Shown: positions 1 through 10,976 of the stretch, in pieces
How positions within the stretch are numbered: the stretch's first letter is position 1
How the letters are laid out: the number at the start of each line of letters is the position of its first letter
Source: Zea mays
Lineage: Eukaryota; Streptophyta; Magnoliopsida; Poales; Poaceae
NCBI RefSeq assembly: GCF_902167145.1
Contig: NC_050104.1
Location: 108,201,849 to 108,265,848, forward strand
DNA length: 64,000 nt
Reading direction: 5' to 3'
Program-made: the position numbers and the translations under genes
Notes under the pieces: model-generated
The model's input: the letters and a program-made list of their open reading frames with translations, nothing else
Database searches by the model: none
What the model was told of the DNA's origin: nothing

Positions 1-291
1 CTGCCAGAGAATTTGTCTGCTGTGCATGATGTCTTTCATGTGTCTCAGTTGAAGAAGTGCTTGCGTGTGCCAGAAGAGCAGTTGCCAGTGGAAGGTCTTG
101 AAGTCCAGGAGGACTTGACCTACGTTGAAAAGCCAGTGCAAATCCTTGAGGTTGCAGACAGAGTCACCCGAAGGAAGACCATCAGAATGTGCAAAGTCAA
201 ATGGAATCACCACTCTGAGGAAGAAGCAACCTGGGAGCGTGAAGATGATCTGATGGCTAAATACCCTGAGCTCTTTGCTAGCCAACCCTGA
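1..291 (+). pseudogene. Chromovirus A: C-terminal end of pol with chromodomain (partial)
   Basis: The frame is open from base 1 to a TGA at 289-291 (96 codons). It encodes the last part of a Ty3/gypsy polyprotein. The segment VHDVFHVSQLKKC is the GPY/F-type end of integrase. It is followed by a chromodomain-like stretch (about residues 45-92) containing VKWNHHSEEEATWE, which in chromoviruses is thought to guide integration to particular chromatin. It differs at only a few residues from the end of the pol of element B (6008-8203, minus), so both belong to one family of the Tekay/Del type of chromovirus. The rest of pol lies outside the window to the left. A polypurine tract and the 3' LTR follow directly, as expected for the 3' end of an element on the plus strand. 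Confidence 0.9.
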
Positions 292-311
292 ATCTCGAGG
301 GCGAGATTCTT

Positions 312-327
312 TTAAGGGGGATAGGTT
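312..327 (+). other. Polypurine tract of chromovirus A
   Basis: The sequence TTAAGGGGGATAGG sits immediately before the LTR start TGTAACGCCC. This is the plus-strand priming site of LTR retrotransposons. The same tract occurs inverted at 5972-5988 next to the 3' LTR of B. Confidence 0.85.
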
Positions 328-328
328 T

Positions 329-393
329 GTAACGCCCTGAATTTGGTGGTAGAATTTTTTTTCTTCTTTTCTCTCACCAAATTCAGGCGTTAC
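329..393 (+). promoter_or_regulatory. Inverted repeat (hairpin) at LTR start
   Basis: The first bases of the LTR, GTAACGCCCTGAATTTGGTG at 329-348, pair with CACCAAATTCAGGCGTTAC at 375-393, with a pyrimidine-rich loop of about 26 nt. The same arrangement closes both LTRs of B and both LTRs of element 3. In element 3 a G-C pair is replaced by an A-T pair. Role unknown. Confidence 0.75.
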
Positions 394-599
394 TCTTTCC
401 TTTTTCCCTTTTCTTCTCACTAAGCCTTGATCTTTTCCAAAGTCGCAGCGGGTTTTGGCTTTAGACCCCGTGTAAAGCAAAACCATAAAACACTTTATTT
501 TGTGTGATGCACCATGCCGAACCATGCATACTTTTTGATTGATTAAAAATGTGAATGCTTTCATCTAGAGGAAATTAGAAATTAGAAAAAAAAGAAAAA

Positions 600-1615
600 G
601 CCTTTTCTTTTTTTCCCTTTCTCTTCCCCCCTTCTCCCCTATTCGGCCCAGCCGCCCCCTCCCCCCCCCTCCCGCGTGGGCCCCGCGCCGGCCCAGCCGC
701 GCGCCCCCTCTCCCCCCCACTTTGGGCCCAGTCGGCCCAACCGTCCCCCCCCTCTTTTTTTTCTTTTTCCAAAAATCCCCTCCCTCTCTCTCTCTCCCTC
801 ACCCTCACCCTAACCCTAGCGCCGTCGCCACCCCTCCCCGACGCCGCCGCCGCGCCGTCCCCCTCCGGTGAGGTCCCCCCTCCTCCTCCCTTTTCCCCTC
901 CCTCTCCTCCCCCGTCCGCCGGCCACCCCGGCCGCCCGCGCCCCCACCGCCCGGCTCGGCCCCGCCCGCGCTGCCTCTTCCCCGACCCCGGCCGCCCGCG
1001 CCCTCGTCCGCCTCGGCCCCCGGCTCGGTCGCTCCAGCGAGCTCGGCTCGGCCCCGGCCCCGGCCCCGGCCACCCCGGCCGCCCGCGCCCCCGACCCCGC
1101 CCGGCCACCCCGCCCGTGCCGCCTCTTCCCCGACCCCAGCCCGCTTGGCCCCGCCCCCGGCCGTTCGGCTCGGCCCCTCCGGCGAGCCCCGTCCCGCGCC
1201 TGCCCTCTCCGGCGAGCCTGCCCCCCTCGTCCGCCCGCCCCCTCCGGCGAGCTCCCCCTCCGGTTCAACCGCCCCCCCCGGTTCAACCGCCCCGGCCCCG
1301 GCTCGGCCGCCCGCGCCGCACGCGCCCCCGCGCCCGTCCTCGGCCGTGCCCCCGTCCTACCCGTGCTTTGCCCCGCCGTGCCTTGCTCGCGTCGTGTCGG
1401 CTCTCGGCGTAGCCTCGGGCTCGGCCCAGCGTGCCTTCGACGCGCGGCCTCGAGCTCGGCCAGCGCACGGCCCCGACGCGTGCGCGACTCGTTCGCGATA
1501 CGTTGCGTGTGGTTTTGCGCGTGCGCGTGCTCGCACAGCGTTCTGGCATAGCTCGTCGTGCTCGCGACGTGACGCATAGCGCCCTGTCGCGCTCGTGACA
1601 CGATCGTCTACCCCC
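600..1615 (+). repeat. Very GC-rich block inside LTR of A
   Basis: About 1 kb of C-rich sequence with imperfect repeats built on CCGGCCGCCCGCGCCC and CTCGGCCCCG, rich in CpG and C tracts. Several long open frames cross it on both strands, but their composition is only Pro/Arg/Ala/Gly, so I treat them as composition artefacts. The block recurs inverted at about 4680-5690 and 14070-15160 in B. It lies in the first half of the LTR, where a promoter would be expected, but I could not place a convincing TATA box in this family. Confidence 0.7.
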
Positions 1616-2329
1616 CCGTATCCTATCTACGCTAATCACGTTGTTTATATTAATAAGAAAGGAGTCTCAATTTGGAAATTGGTTACGTTAGTTAATTTGT
1701 ATAGCTAATCGTCTATCTTATTCAATGTTAATCTACTAAAAGTGGTCGCGCTTACATTAGTGCATGTAGCTAATTCTTTTGTTAGAACCAATTGGAACTA
1801 GAACACGTGACGTCTAGTTATTCATCAACCCATAGTGCGTCTCAGGCATAAGCTTTAACTCTCGCGAGACCCTTCCCCCATTTCTTTCTAACCAAGGTAA
1901 ATTCATTATCGTATGTGATATCCTATGCATATTTACTTTATTTGTTCTCTTGTATGGTGTATTGTTTGTTTCCTAATTTGAATGGATGGATGTATGTATG
2001 CTTGCAATCGCATAGAGAACGATCCGGTTGAAGAGCCCGAGGAACTCGCAGGAGAAGCCCCTGAGCAGCAGTCGGTTGGTGGAGGCAAGTGTCCCTTGAC
2101 CTATCTCTGTCCTATTCATTCTTTAATTCACCTCCCGCATTACACCTTTATGCCTAAGGATCGACTAGCTTTGTTATCCATGTCCTTGTTTACCTATTTG
2201 GGTTGGATTATTATTGTTTAGCTTTATGCTATTGCTTAACTTTAATCAATGAACATGATGAGATTATCTATGATACGCTGTTTTCCCTTCTCTTATTATG
2301 ATGTTGTACTTGTGGTCTTCAAGGGGGCT

Positions 2330-2765
2330 CGAGCGGTTTCTCGAGTGCCTCTCCGTAAGGACCTGTTCTATGGATGACCGCCCGGGAAAACAGTGCAACC
2401 ATGAGGGTGGAATGGGATGCCCTTAGCTGAATAATTAGAGGATCCGGGGTGTAGATCACTTAGCCGTCGTGCCGTCAATGGGGCTCGGTGTATGCGGCTC
2501 GCTCTGCCAAGTTTGGGTTCGCCCCTTGGGGAGGAGTGCGGTGCATTTAGGAAACCTAACGGGTGGCTACAGCCCCGGGGAATCTTTGTAAAGGCTACGT
2601 AGTGATGCCCTGCTGGGTCACCTTGGTAGTGATCAATGGAGAGTCATGATCTCCGGGCAGGAAGGGAATCACGGCTTGTGGGTAAAGTGCACAACCTCTG
2701 CAGAGTGTTTGGAAAACTGATATATCAGCCGTGCTCGCGGTTATGAGCGGCCAAGGGAGCTCCAG
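2330..2765 (+). promoter_or_regulatory. LTR block conserved between element families
   Basis: This part of the LTR of A contains CCCGGGAAAACAGTGCAACC, CTTTGTAAAGGCTACGTAGT, GGGTAAAGTGCACAACCTCT and GCCGTGCTCGCGGTTATGAG. The same strings, with few changes and in the same order, occur in B (inverted), element 3 (inverted, about 16815-17240 and 23600-24030) and X (33850-34240 and 38950-39340). The rest of these LTRs is far less similar. The segment CTCGAGCGGTTTCTCGAG and the GCCGTGCTC...GAGCGGC segment can fold back. Function unknown; a transcribed leader structure is one possibility. Confidence 0.6.
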
Positions 2766-3412
2766 TGATTAGTGGTACTTGATCAGAGACATTTTGGTTT
2801 ACAGATGGTTATGAGATCGATGGTTTTGGTTATGACTATGGTACTGGTAAGTGGTATTCTTTCCGTTTGGAAAGGGTACATCGGGCTAATAACTTGGGTT
2901 AATACTAAAACCTGGCTTTCTATTAGTAAATAATAATCTGACCAACTAAAAGCAACTGCTTGACTTATCCCCACATAAAGCTAGTCCACTACAGCCAAAC
3001 AGGATACTTGCTGAGTATGTTGATGTGTACTCACCCTTGCTCTACACACCAAACCCCCCCATCCCCAGGTTGTCAGCATTGCAACAACTGCTCAGGCGAT
3101 GATGAAGCTGTGGAAGGAGACTTCCAGGAGTTCCAAGACTACGACGAGTTCTAGGCGCGGGTTAGCGGCAACCCGCAGTCGGCTGCCTGTGAAGGCCGCG
3201 GTTATCTACGTTTCTTTTCCGCACTTTGATTTATTGTAAGGACTATATGGACGTCTCAGACGTATGATGTAATCGACTATTATTTCCCTTTTAATACTAT
3301 TTTGAGCACTGTGTGATGATGTCCATGTTATGTAACTGCTGTGTACGTGAATAACTGATCCTGGCACGTACATGGTTCGCATTCGGTTTGCCTTCTAAAA
3401 CCGGGTGTGACA

Positions 3413-3507
3413 ACGAGGAGAAGCGCAGAGCCATAGGCGAGGAGATCCACAAGCTAATGGCGGCAGGGTTCATCAAAGAGGTATTCCATCCCGAATGTCT
3501 TGCCAAC
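3413..3507 (+). pseudogene. Fragment of a Ty3/gypsy reverse transcriptase
   Basis: A single open frame (first codon partly in the LTR end) reads EEKRRAIGEEIHKLMAAGF and continues IKEVFHPECLAN. This is the conserved start of the reverse transcriptase domain of Tat/Athila-type gypsy elements and differs from the RT of A and B. It is cut on the left by the LTR of A and on the right by the LTR of B. It is the remnant of an older element into which members of the A/B family inserted. It is only 95 bp long and has no function. Confidence 0.75.
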
Positions 3508-5971
3508 TGTCACACCCTTGGCCGCTCATAACCGCGAGCACGGCTGATATATCAGTTTTCCAAACACTCTGCAGAGGTTGTGCACTTTACCCACAAGCCG
3601 TGATTCCCTTCCTGCCCGGAGATCATGACTCTCCATTGATCACTACCAAGATGACCCAGCAGGGCATCACTACGTAGCCTTTACAAAGATTCCCCCGGGG
3701 CTGTAGCCACCCGTTAGGTTTCCTAAATGCACCGCACTCCTCCCCAAGGGGCGAACCCAAACTTGGCAGAGCGAGCCACATACACCGAGCCCCATTGACG
3801 GCACGACGGCTAAGTGATCTACACCCCGGATCCTCTAATTATTCAGCTAAGGGCATCCCATTCCACCCTCATGGTTGCACTGTTTTCCCGGGCGGTCATC
3901 CATAGAACAGGTCCTTACGGAGAGGCACTCGAGAAACCGCTCGAGCCCCCTTGAAGACCACAAGTACAACATCATAATAAGAGAAGGGAAAACAGCGTAT
4001 CATAGATAATCTCATCATGTTCATTGATTAAAGTTAAGCAATAGCATAAAGCTAAACAATAATAATCCAACCCAAATAGGTAAACAAGGACATGGATAAC
4101 AAAGCTAGTCGATCCTTAGGCATAAAGGTGTAATGCGGGAGGTGAATTAAAGAATGAATAGGACAGAGATAGGTCAAGGGACACTTGCCTCCACCAACCG
4201 ACTGCTGCTCAGGGGCTTCTCCTGCGAGTTCCTCGGGCTCTTCAACCGGATCGTTCTCTATGCGATTGCAAGCATACATACATCCATCCATTCAAATTAG
4301 GAAACAAACAATACACCATACAAGAGAACAAATAAAGTAAATATGCATAGGATATCACATACGATAATGAATTTACCTTGGTTAGAAAGAAATGGGGGAA
4401 GGGTCTCGCGAGAGTTAAAGCTTATGCCTGAGACGCACTATGGGTTGATGAATAACTAGACGTCACGTGTTCTAGTTCCAATTGGTTCTAACAAAGGAAT
4501 TAGCTACATGCACTAATGTAAGCGCGACCACTTTTAGTAGATTAACATTGAATAAGATAGACGATTAGCTATACAAATTAACTAACGTAACCAATTTCCA
4601 AATTGAGACTCCTTTCTTATTAATATAAACAACGTGATTAGCGTAGATAGGATACGGGGGGGGGGGGGTAGACGATCGTGTCGCAAGCGCGACAGGGCGC
4701 TATGCGTCGCGTCGCGAGCACGACGAGCTATGCCAGAACGCTGTGCGAGCACGCGCACGCGCAAAACCACATGCAACGTGCCGCGAACGAGTCGCGCACG
4801 CGTCGGGGCCGTGCGCTGGCCGAGCTCGAGGCCACGCCGAGAGCCGACACGACGCGAGCAAGGCACAGCGGGGCGAGCGGGCAAACACGGCACACGGGCG
4901 GGGCGAAGCACGGGTAGGACGGGGGCACGGCCGAGGCCGGGCGCGGGGGCGCGGGCGGCCGAGCCGGGGCCAGGGCGGTTGAACCCGGGGGGGGGGGGGG
5001 GGGGCGGTTGAACCGGAGGTGGAGCTCGCCGGAGGGGGCGGGCGGACGTGGGGGGCGGGCTCGCCGGAGAGGGCGGGCGCGGGACGGGGCTCGCCGGAGG
5101 GGCCGAGCTGAACGGCCGGGGGCGGGGCCGAGCGGGCGAGGCGGCCAAGCCAGGGGCGGGGGACGAGGCGGCGGGTCGGGGGCGCGGGCGGCCGGGGTGG
5201 CCAGGGCCGAGCCGAGCTCGCCGGAGCGGCCGAGCCGGGGGCCGAGGCGGACGAGGGCGCGGGTGGCCGGGGTCGGGGAAGAGGCGGCGCGGGCGGGGCC
5301 GAGCCGGGCGGCGGGGGGCGCGGGCGGCCGGGGTGGCCGGCGGACGGGGGAGGAGAGGGAGGGGAGGAGGGAGGAGGAGGGGGGGACCTCACCGGAGGGG
5401 GACGGCGCGGCGGCGGCCCTGGGGAGGGGTGGCGGCGGCGCTAGGGTTACGGTGAGGGTGAGGGAGAGAGAGAGAGGGAGGGGATTTTTGGAAAAAGAAA
5501 AAAGAAAAGAAAAAAAAGAGGGGGGGGACGGTTGGGCTGACTGGGCCCAAAGTGGGGGGAGAGGGGGCACGCGGCTGGGCCGGCGCAGGGCCCACGCGGG
5601 AGGGGGGGGAGGGGGCGGCTGGGCCGGCCGAAGGGGGGGGGGCGGCTGGGTCGAATAGGGGAGAAGTGGGGAAGAGAAAGGAAAAAAAAGAAAAAGGCTT
5701 TTTCTTTTTTTTTCTAATTTCTAATTTCCTCTAGATGAAAGCATTCACATTTTTAATCAATCAAAAAGTATGCATGGTTCGGCATGGTGCATCACACAAA
5801 ATAAAGTGTTTTAAGGTTTTGCTTTACACGGGGTCTAAAGCCAAAACCCGCTGCGACTTTGGAAAGATCAAGGCTTAGTGAGAAGAAAAGGGAAAAAGGA
5901 AAGAGTAACGCCTGAATTTGGTGAGAGAAAAGAAGAAAAAAAAATTCTACCACCAAATTCAGGGCGTTACA
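3508..5971 (-). repeat. 3' LTR of chromovirus B, internally deleted
   Basis: The LTR has both terminal sequences (TGTAACGCCC side at 5971, TGTGACA side at 3508) but is 2464 bp long, against 3183 bp for its partner. The main difference is a clean deletion of 649 bp corresponding to 12261-12909: the first ten bases are followed directly by TTGGCCGCTCATAACC. A CCC triplet is present at both edges of the deleted segment, suggesting microhomology-mediated loss. A further difference of about 70 bp lies in the GC-rich part, which includes a run of about 17 G at 4988-5004. Confidence 0.85.
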
Positions 5972-5988
5972 AACCTATCCCCCTTAAA
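5972..5988 (-). other. Polypurine tract of chromovirus B
   Basis: On the minus strand TTTTAAGGGGGATAGGTT immediately precedes the 3' LTR, identical in core to the tract of A. Confidence 0.85.
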
Positions 5989-6007
5989 AGAATCTCGCCC
6001 TCGAGAT

Positions 6008-8803
6008 TCAGGGTTGGCTAGCAAAGAGCTCAGGGTATTTAGCCATCAGATCATCTTCACGGTCCCAGGTTGCTTCTTCCTCAGAGTGGTGATTCCATTT
6101 GACTTTGCACATTCTGATGGTCTTCCTTCGGGTGACTTTGTCTGCAACCTCAAGGATTTGCACTGGCTTTTCAACGTAGGTCAAGTCCTCCTGGACTTCA
6201 AGACCTTCCACTGGCAACTGCTCTTCTGGCACACGCAAGCACTTCTTCAACTGAGACACATGAAAGACATCATGCACAACAAACAAATTCTCTGGCAGAC
6301 TGAGCTGATAGGCCACTTCTCCACGCCTTGAGAGAATTTGGTACGGACCAATGTAGCGGGGTGCTAGCTTGCCTTTGACTCCGAACCTCTTGACTCCTCT
6401 GATCGGTGACACTTTCAGATAGACAAAGTCTCCGACTTCGAAACTCAGCTCTCTTCTTCTTGTGTCTGCATAGCTTCGCTGCCTCGATTGCGCTATCTTC
6501 AGATTCTCTCGGACCATCTTGATGTTCTCTTCGGCTTCAAGCAAAATGTCTGGTCCAAACACCTGCTTTTCTCCAGGCTGATCCCATTGCAACGGAGTTC
6601 TGCAACTCCTTCCATAGAGCGCCTGAAATGGTGACATCTTCAAACTGGCCTGGTAACTGTTGTTATAGGAAAACTCTGCATAAGGCAATCGCTTGTCCCA
6701 TCCGGACTGATCTTGCAACGCACAGGCTCTCAACATGTCTTCAAGAATTTGGTTGGTCCTTTCGGTCTGGCCATCTGTCTGTGGATGATAAGCTGAACTG
6801 AAATTCAGATGTGTGCCCAAGGCTTCATGCAACTGCTGCCAGAAATGAGAGGTGAACTGCGTTCCTCTATCTGATACTATCTTCTTTGGCACACCATGAA
6901 GACAAATGATCCGAGACATATACAGTTCTGCCAATACGGCATTGCTATAGTTGGTCTTGACAGGTATGAAGTGGGCTGACTTGGTCAAACGGTCCACTAC
7001 TACCCAGATGGAATCGTAGCCGGCTCGAGTGCGAGGCAATCTGACTATGAAATCCATACCGATTTCGTCCCATTTCCACTGAGGGATCTGCAATGGTTGC
7101 AACAATCCAGCTGGTCTCTGGTGCTCTGCCTTAATTCTTCGACAACTATCACACATAGCCACATGCTCTGCGATTTCCCTCTTCATTCCGTACCACCAGA
7201 ATTTCTTCTTCAGATCCTGATACATCTTCTCACTACCAGGGTGAATCGAATAAGCTGTCTCATGAGCTTCCTTGAGGATCAACTCCCGAATGGACTGGAC
7301 ATTAGGAACACATAAGCGGTCTTTGAACCATATCACACCTTCTGCATCTTCTCGAAAATCTTTGCCTCTGCCATCTAGAATCAGTCGCCGGATCTCACTG
7401 ATCTTCTCATCATTCTTCTGTGCTTCTTTGATTTCCTGCTCTAAGGTGGGTTCCAACTCAACTGTGACTCCTCGCGAATTGTTCAGAAATCCGAGACTCA
7501 ACCTGTCAAACTCCTTGGCCAACTCATAAGGCATCGGACGAGCGACCATCAGATTGACTTGACTATTTCTGCTTAAAGCATCTGCCACTACGTTTGCTTT
7601 GCCTGGATGGTAATGAATCTCCAACTCATAATCTTTGATCAGCTCTAACCATCTTCGTTGCCTCATGTTCAACTCTGACTGAGTGAATATATACTTCAGA
7701 CTCTTGTGATCTGTGTAAACATCGCATTTCTGTCCATACAGATAGTGCCTCCATGTCTTCAGTGCGTGAACCACTGCTGCCAACTCTAAATCATGGATTG
7801 GGTAGTTCTTCTCATGAACCTTCAACTGTCGGGACGAGTAGGCCACAACTCTTCCCTCTTGCATCAACACACATCCCAAACCTGTGTAACAAGCATCACA
7901 ATACACCGAGAAGGGCTTGTGCACATCAGGCAAGACTAGGACAGGCACTGTAGTCAACTTCTCTTTCAGCGCTTCAAAGGCCTCTTGGCATTTCTGGGTC
8001 CACTTGAACTCAACGTTGTTGCCTAGCAACGCTGTCATTGGTTTCGCAATCTTCGAAAACCCTTCAATGAATCGCCGATAGTATCCGGCCATTCCAATGA
8101 AGCTCTTGATTCCTCGAGCATCTGTTGGCGCTTTCCAGTTCAGAATGTCTGCCACTTTTTTCGGATCCACAGCCAATCCTTCTTTGTTGATTATGTGACC
8201 CAAGAACAGGACTTCACTGATCTAGAACTCACATTTGCTCAACTTTGCATACAACTGGTGCTCTCGCAATCTCTGCAATACCATCCTCAAATGACCTGCA
8301 TGCTCCTCTTCGCTTTGAGAATAAACCAGAATGTCATCAATGAATACCACCACAAACTTATCAAGGTAATCCATGAATACTCTGTTCATCAGATTCATGA
8401 AAAAGGCTGGCGCATTGGTCAAACCAAAAGACATCACTGTGAACTCGTACAACCCATACTTGGTAATGAATGCTGTCTTCGGAATATCCGAAGGTTGGAT
8501 CCTGAGCTGATGATAACCTGACCTCAGATCAATCTTGGAGAACACACTGGCTCCTCTCAACTGGTCGAACAGATCTTCTATTCTGGGCAAGGGATACTTG
8601 TTCTTAATCGTGACTTCATTCAAAGCTCGATAATCTATACACATCCTTTTGGTGCCATCTTTCTTCTCCACAAATAGGACAGGGGCGGCCCAAGGCGAGG
8701 TGCTTGGCCGGATGTAACCTTTCTCTGACAGCTCATCAATTTGCTTCTTAAGTTCAACCAACTCGGGTCCAGATATTTTGTAAGCTCTCTTAAAGATGGG
8801 GGG
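6008..8803 (-). pseudogene. Chromovirus B pol: RT, RNase H, integrase, chromodomain (broken)
   Basis: Read on the minus strand from about 8803, the frame encodes RT ([20 protein letters not shown]; active-site motif FIDDILVYS near 8340). An in-frame TAG follows at 8222-8224. After it come the end of RT, RNase H (YCDACYTGLGCVL, DLELAAVVHALK, TDHKSLKYIF), and integrase with its HHCC zinc region (HPGSEKMYQ, CDSCRRIKAEH). The integrase catalytic core has Asp in DEIGMDFI, Asp in VSDRGTQFTSHF and Glu in TDGQTERTNQ. The chromodomain ends at 6008. RT is out of frame with gag-protease because of one extra C in a six-base run at 8798-8803. The protein would act in reverse transcription and integration in virus-like particles. 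The copy is dead as a single polyprotein, though the segment from 8203 to 6008 is still open for 731 codons, so the damage is recent. Confidence 0.9.
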
Positions 8804-10571
8804 CGGTTCCAGGAAGAAGCTCTATGGCAAACTCAACTTTCCGCTCTGGTGGCATACCCGGTAAGTCCTTTGGAAACACATCTAGGAACTCGGACACAAC
8901 CCTGATACTCTCAATTGGGTCTGCTTCACTGCTATCAACAACTGTCTGATAACAGCTTCCTTTCTTTGGCTCAGGCGGGACTAACTCGGTCACCACTTCC
9001 TCTCCTAGTGGGGACACCAACTTGATTGTCCTTTTATCACAACTGATAACTGCTTGATACTTATCTAGCCAATTCATCCCTAGGATGACATCTATTCCCT
9101 GAGTACCCATTACTATAAGGTTGGCGGGAAACGCTATCCCCCTTATTTCCACACTTATATTCAAACAAATGCTATCGGCTCGAATTCTACCACCGGCTGA
9201 GTCAATTTGAATGGGGGTTGACATGGTAGTAATTGGAAGATTATGTGCTTCTACCCGCGATGCAGTAATGAAAGAATGCGTTGCTCCAGTATCAAATAAC
9301 ACTTCTGCAATATGGGAGTCGACTGGGAACATACCTACTATCATGTCGGGGGTCTCCTGAGCTGCTTCAGCCTCCAAGTGGTTCAGTCTCCCATGATTAT
9401 AACGTGGCTGAGAGCGGTTGCCTGCTCCAGGCTGAGGCACGTTCTGCTTTGCTGGGGCATTGGGGCCTGACTGCTGCTGGGCTGCCTTCTTCGGACATTG
9501 CATCACCCAGTGGCCTTGCTCTCCACAGTGGAAACAGGCCCTGTTTCCAACCTGAGCTGGTGCTGCCTGATTGTTCTGCTGGTTTGCTAGGGCAGGCAGA
9601 CGAGATGCTTGCTGATTCTGCCTCTGAAACTGACCTCCTGACTGATTGCTCTGACGGTTCTGGTACTGGTGCTGAGGGTACTGCCTTTGGAACTGTTGAT
9701 GCTGCTGAGGTGGACGCTGGTTCTGCCTGAACTGCTGAGGTTGATTGCCTGAGAAGCGAGGGCGGCTATTGCTTCCAGGCTGGGGTCCACTGATCTTGCG
9801 CTTACGATCCTCCATCTCCTTACGCTTCCTCTCTGTCATGATTGCTCTGTCAATCAGGTGCTGGAATGTCGGGAAGGTATGATTCATCAGCTGATAATGC
9901 AGAGGGTCAACCAAGCCTCTCAGGAAACGGTACTGCCGCTTGGCGTAGGTGTTGACATCTTCAGGAGCATAGCGAGACAGCTGCAGAAATCTGTCTCGGT
10001 ATTCACTGACAGACGATGACCCTTGTTTGAGAGCCAGGAACTCCTCCTTCTTCACTGTCATCAGACCTGCAGGTACGTGGTACTGATGAAAGCTACCTCT
10101 GAACTCTTCCCAGGTGATGGCGTCGGGGTTGGCATGGGTGGCGAGGTAAGACTCCCACCATGACTGGGCTGCTCCTCTCAACAGACGGGGGCCATACAGG
10201 ACTTTCTCCCTGTCATCGCACTGAGCGGTATGCAACTCCCGCTCCACAGTGCGCAGCCAGTCTTCAGCATCCATGGGGTCAGAAGAATGAGCAAACGTTG
10301 GTGGATGACCTCTCATGAATTCAGCACGCTTGTCTCTGGGCATCTGAGGCATCTGAGGCTGAGGTGGGGCCTGCTGCTGTTGCTGCTGCTGCTGCTGAAT
10401 GGCGGCCAGAGTCTGACCGATGGCTTGAACTGCCTGAGTCTGCATCAGAAACATCTGCTCGATGGACATCGGGGGCGGGGGCGGCAGGTGCTGTTGCTGG
10501 GGCACCTCCTCCTGTTGAGCGGCTCGCTCCTGCTGAGCACGCCTTCCTCCTCTGCGCCTGTTCTCTGACAT
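8790..10571 (-). CDS. Chromovirus B gag and protease
   Basis: I chose the ATG at 10571 because the gag-like sequence starts there ([14 protein letters not shown]). The frame is open further upstream to 10835 without recognisable gag features. Order: a Gln/Pro-rich N-terminus with a polyglutamine run; the retrotransposon gag domain ([46 protein letters not shown]); a basic Gln-rich linker; a zinc knuckle of CX2CX4HX4C form ([14 protein letters not shown]); and an aspartic protease with the active site [11 protein letters not shown] and the downstream motif [12 protein letters not shown]. The frame ends early at 8790 because of the C insertion at 8798-8803, so RT is not joined to it. Gag forms the particle shell and binds RNA. 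The bases before the ATG (CTGCAG) would serve as a splice acceptor. Confidence 0.88.
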   Translation of the reverse strand: MSENRRRGGRRAQQERAAQQEEVPQQQHLPPPPPMSIEQMFLMQTQAVQAIGQTLAAIQQQQQQQQQAPPQPQMPQMPRDKRAEFMRGHPPTFAHSSDPMDAEDWLRTVERELHTAQCDDREKVLYGPRLLRGAAQSWWESYLATHANPDAITWEEFRGSFHQYHVPAGLMTVKKEEFLALKQGSSSVSEYRDRFLQLSRYAPEDVNTYAKRQYRFLRGLVDPLHYQLMNHTFPTFQHLIDRAIMTERKRKEMEDRKRKISGPQPGSNSRPRFSGNQPQQFRQNQRPPQQHQQFQRQYPQHQYQNRQSNQSGGQFQRQNQQASRLPALANQQNNQAAPAQVGNRACFHCGEQGHWVMQCPKKAAQQQSGPNAPAKQNVPQPGAGNRSQPRYNHGRLNHLEAEAAQETPDMIVGMFPVDSHIAEVLFDTGATHSFITASRVEAHNLPITTMSTPIQIDSAGGRIRADSICLNISVEIRGIAFPANLIVMGTQGIDVILGMNWLDKYQAVISCDKRTIKLVSPLGEEVVTELVPPEPKKGSCYQTVVDSSEADPIESIRVVSEFLDVFPKDLPGMPPERKVEFAIELLPGTAPHL

Positions 10572-10976
10572 CTGCAGAATGCAACCACACATCAGAACTG
10601 ATCTGGCAGATCTTGCAGCATAAGAAAAGAGCATAGAATTCTTCAACAGCACTGAACAGGTGAGCATCTTCACTGATCTCCAACACAGACCACACAGCTT
10701 CTCAGATAAAGAGGAAAGTGGAATAAAAGGTTTCCCAACTATATAACTAACTCCATTAACATATAACAGGTAAACCAAAATGCAGGGGATACCCACACTC
10801 TGGTGACAGTCATTACAAAGATCCAAACCAAACATAGTTCATCATGACAAACATAAATGCACAGGATATAGCAAACTACCCTGTCTAACTAAGACTAATT
10901 AAGACCGAGACTAACGCTAAGACTGTAGCTTCTACGTATATATTTTGTATTAATTACAAGATCCAACTCTAACGAT

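Larger units (their letters stand above)
328..3412 (+). repeat. 3' LTR of chromovirus A
   Basis: The LTR starts TGTAACGCCC and ends GGGTGTGACA; these ends are an imperfect 10-bp inverted repeat. Length is 3085 bp. It matches, in inverse orientation, the LTRs of B (3508-5971 and 12251-15433). Inside, in order: a terminal hairpin (329-393), a pyrimidine-rich stretch, a very GC-rich block (about 600-1615), an AT-rich stretch, and a block shared with other LTR families in this window (about 2330-2765). The flank after the LTR (3413 onward) is coding sequence of a different gypsy element. A target duplication cannot be checked because the left end of A is outside the window. Confidence 0.9.

Noticed and set aside
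797..830. Telomere-like CCCTAACCCTA string
   Set aside because: Only about two imperfect units in an LTR; it recurs in each LTR copy and is not a telomeric tract.
575..1639. Long overlapping open frames on both strands (up to 261 codons) rich in Arg, Pro, Ala and Gly
   Set aside because: They lie in a GC-rich LTR block where stops are rare by composition, overlap each other, and recur in every LTR copy. No motif or codon signal supports translation.
1982..2221. 79-codon frame repeated at 4052-4291 and 13443-13682
   Set aside because: It is identical because it lies in the three LTR copies. It starts at a plausible ATG but has no recognisable domain and sits in a transcribed leader. A short leader ORF cannot be excluded, but there is no evidence for a protein.
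4582..5734. Equivalent Arg/Pro-rich frames in the inverted LTR, and again at 14070-15178
   Set aside because: Same LTR block, same explanation.
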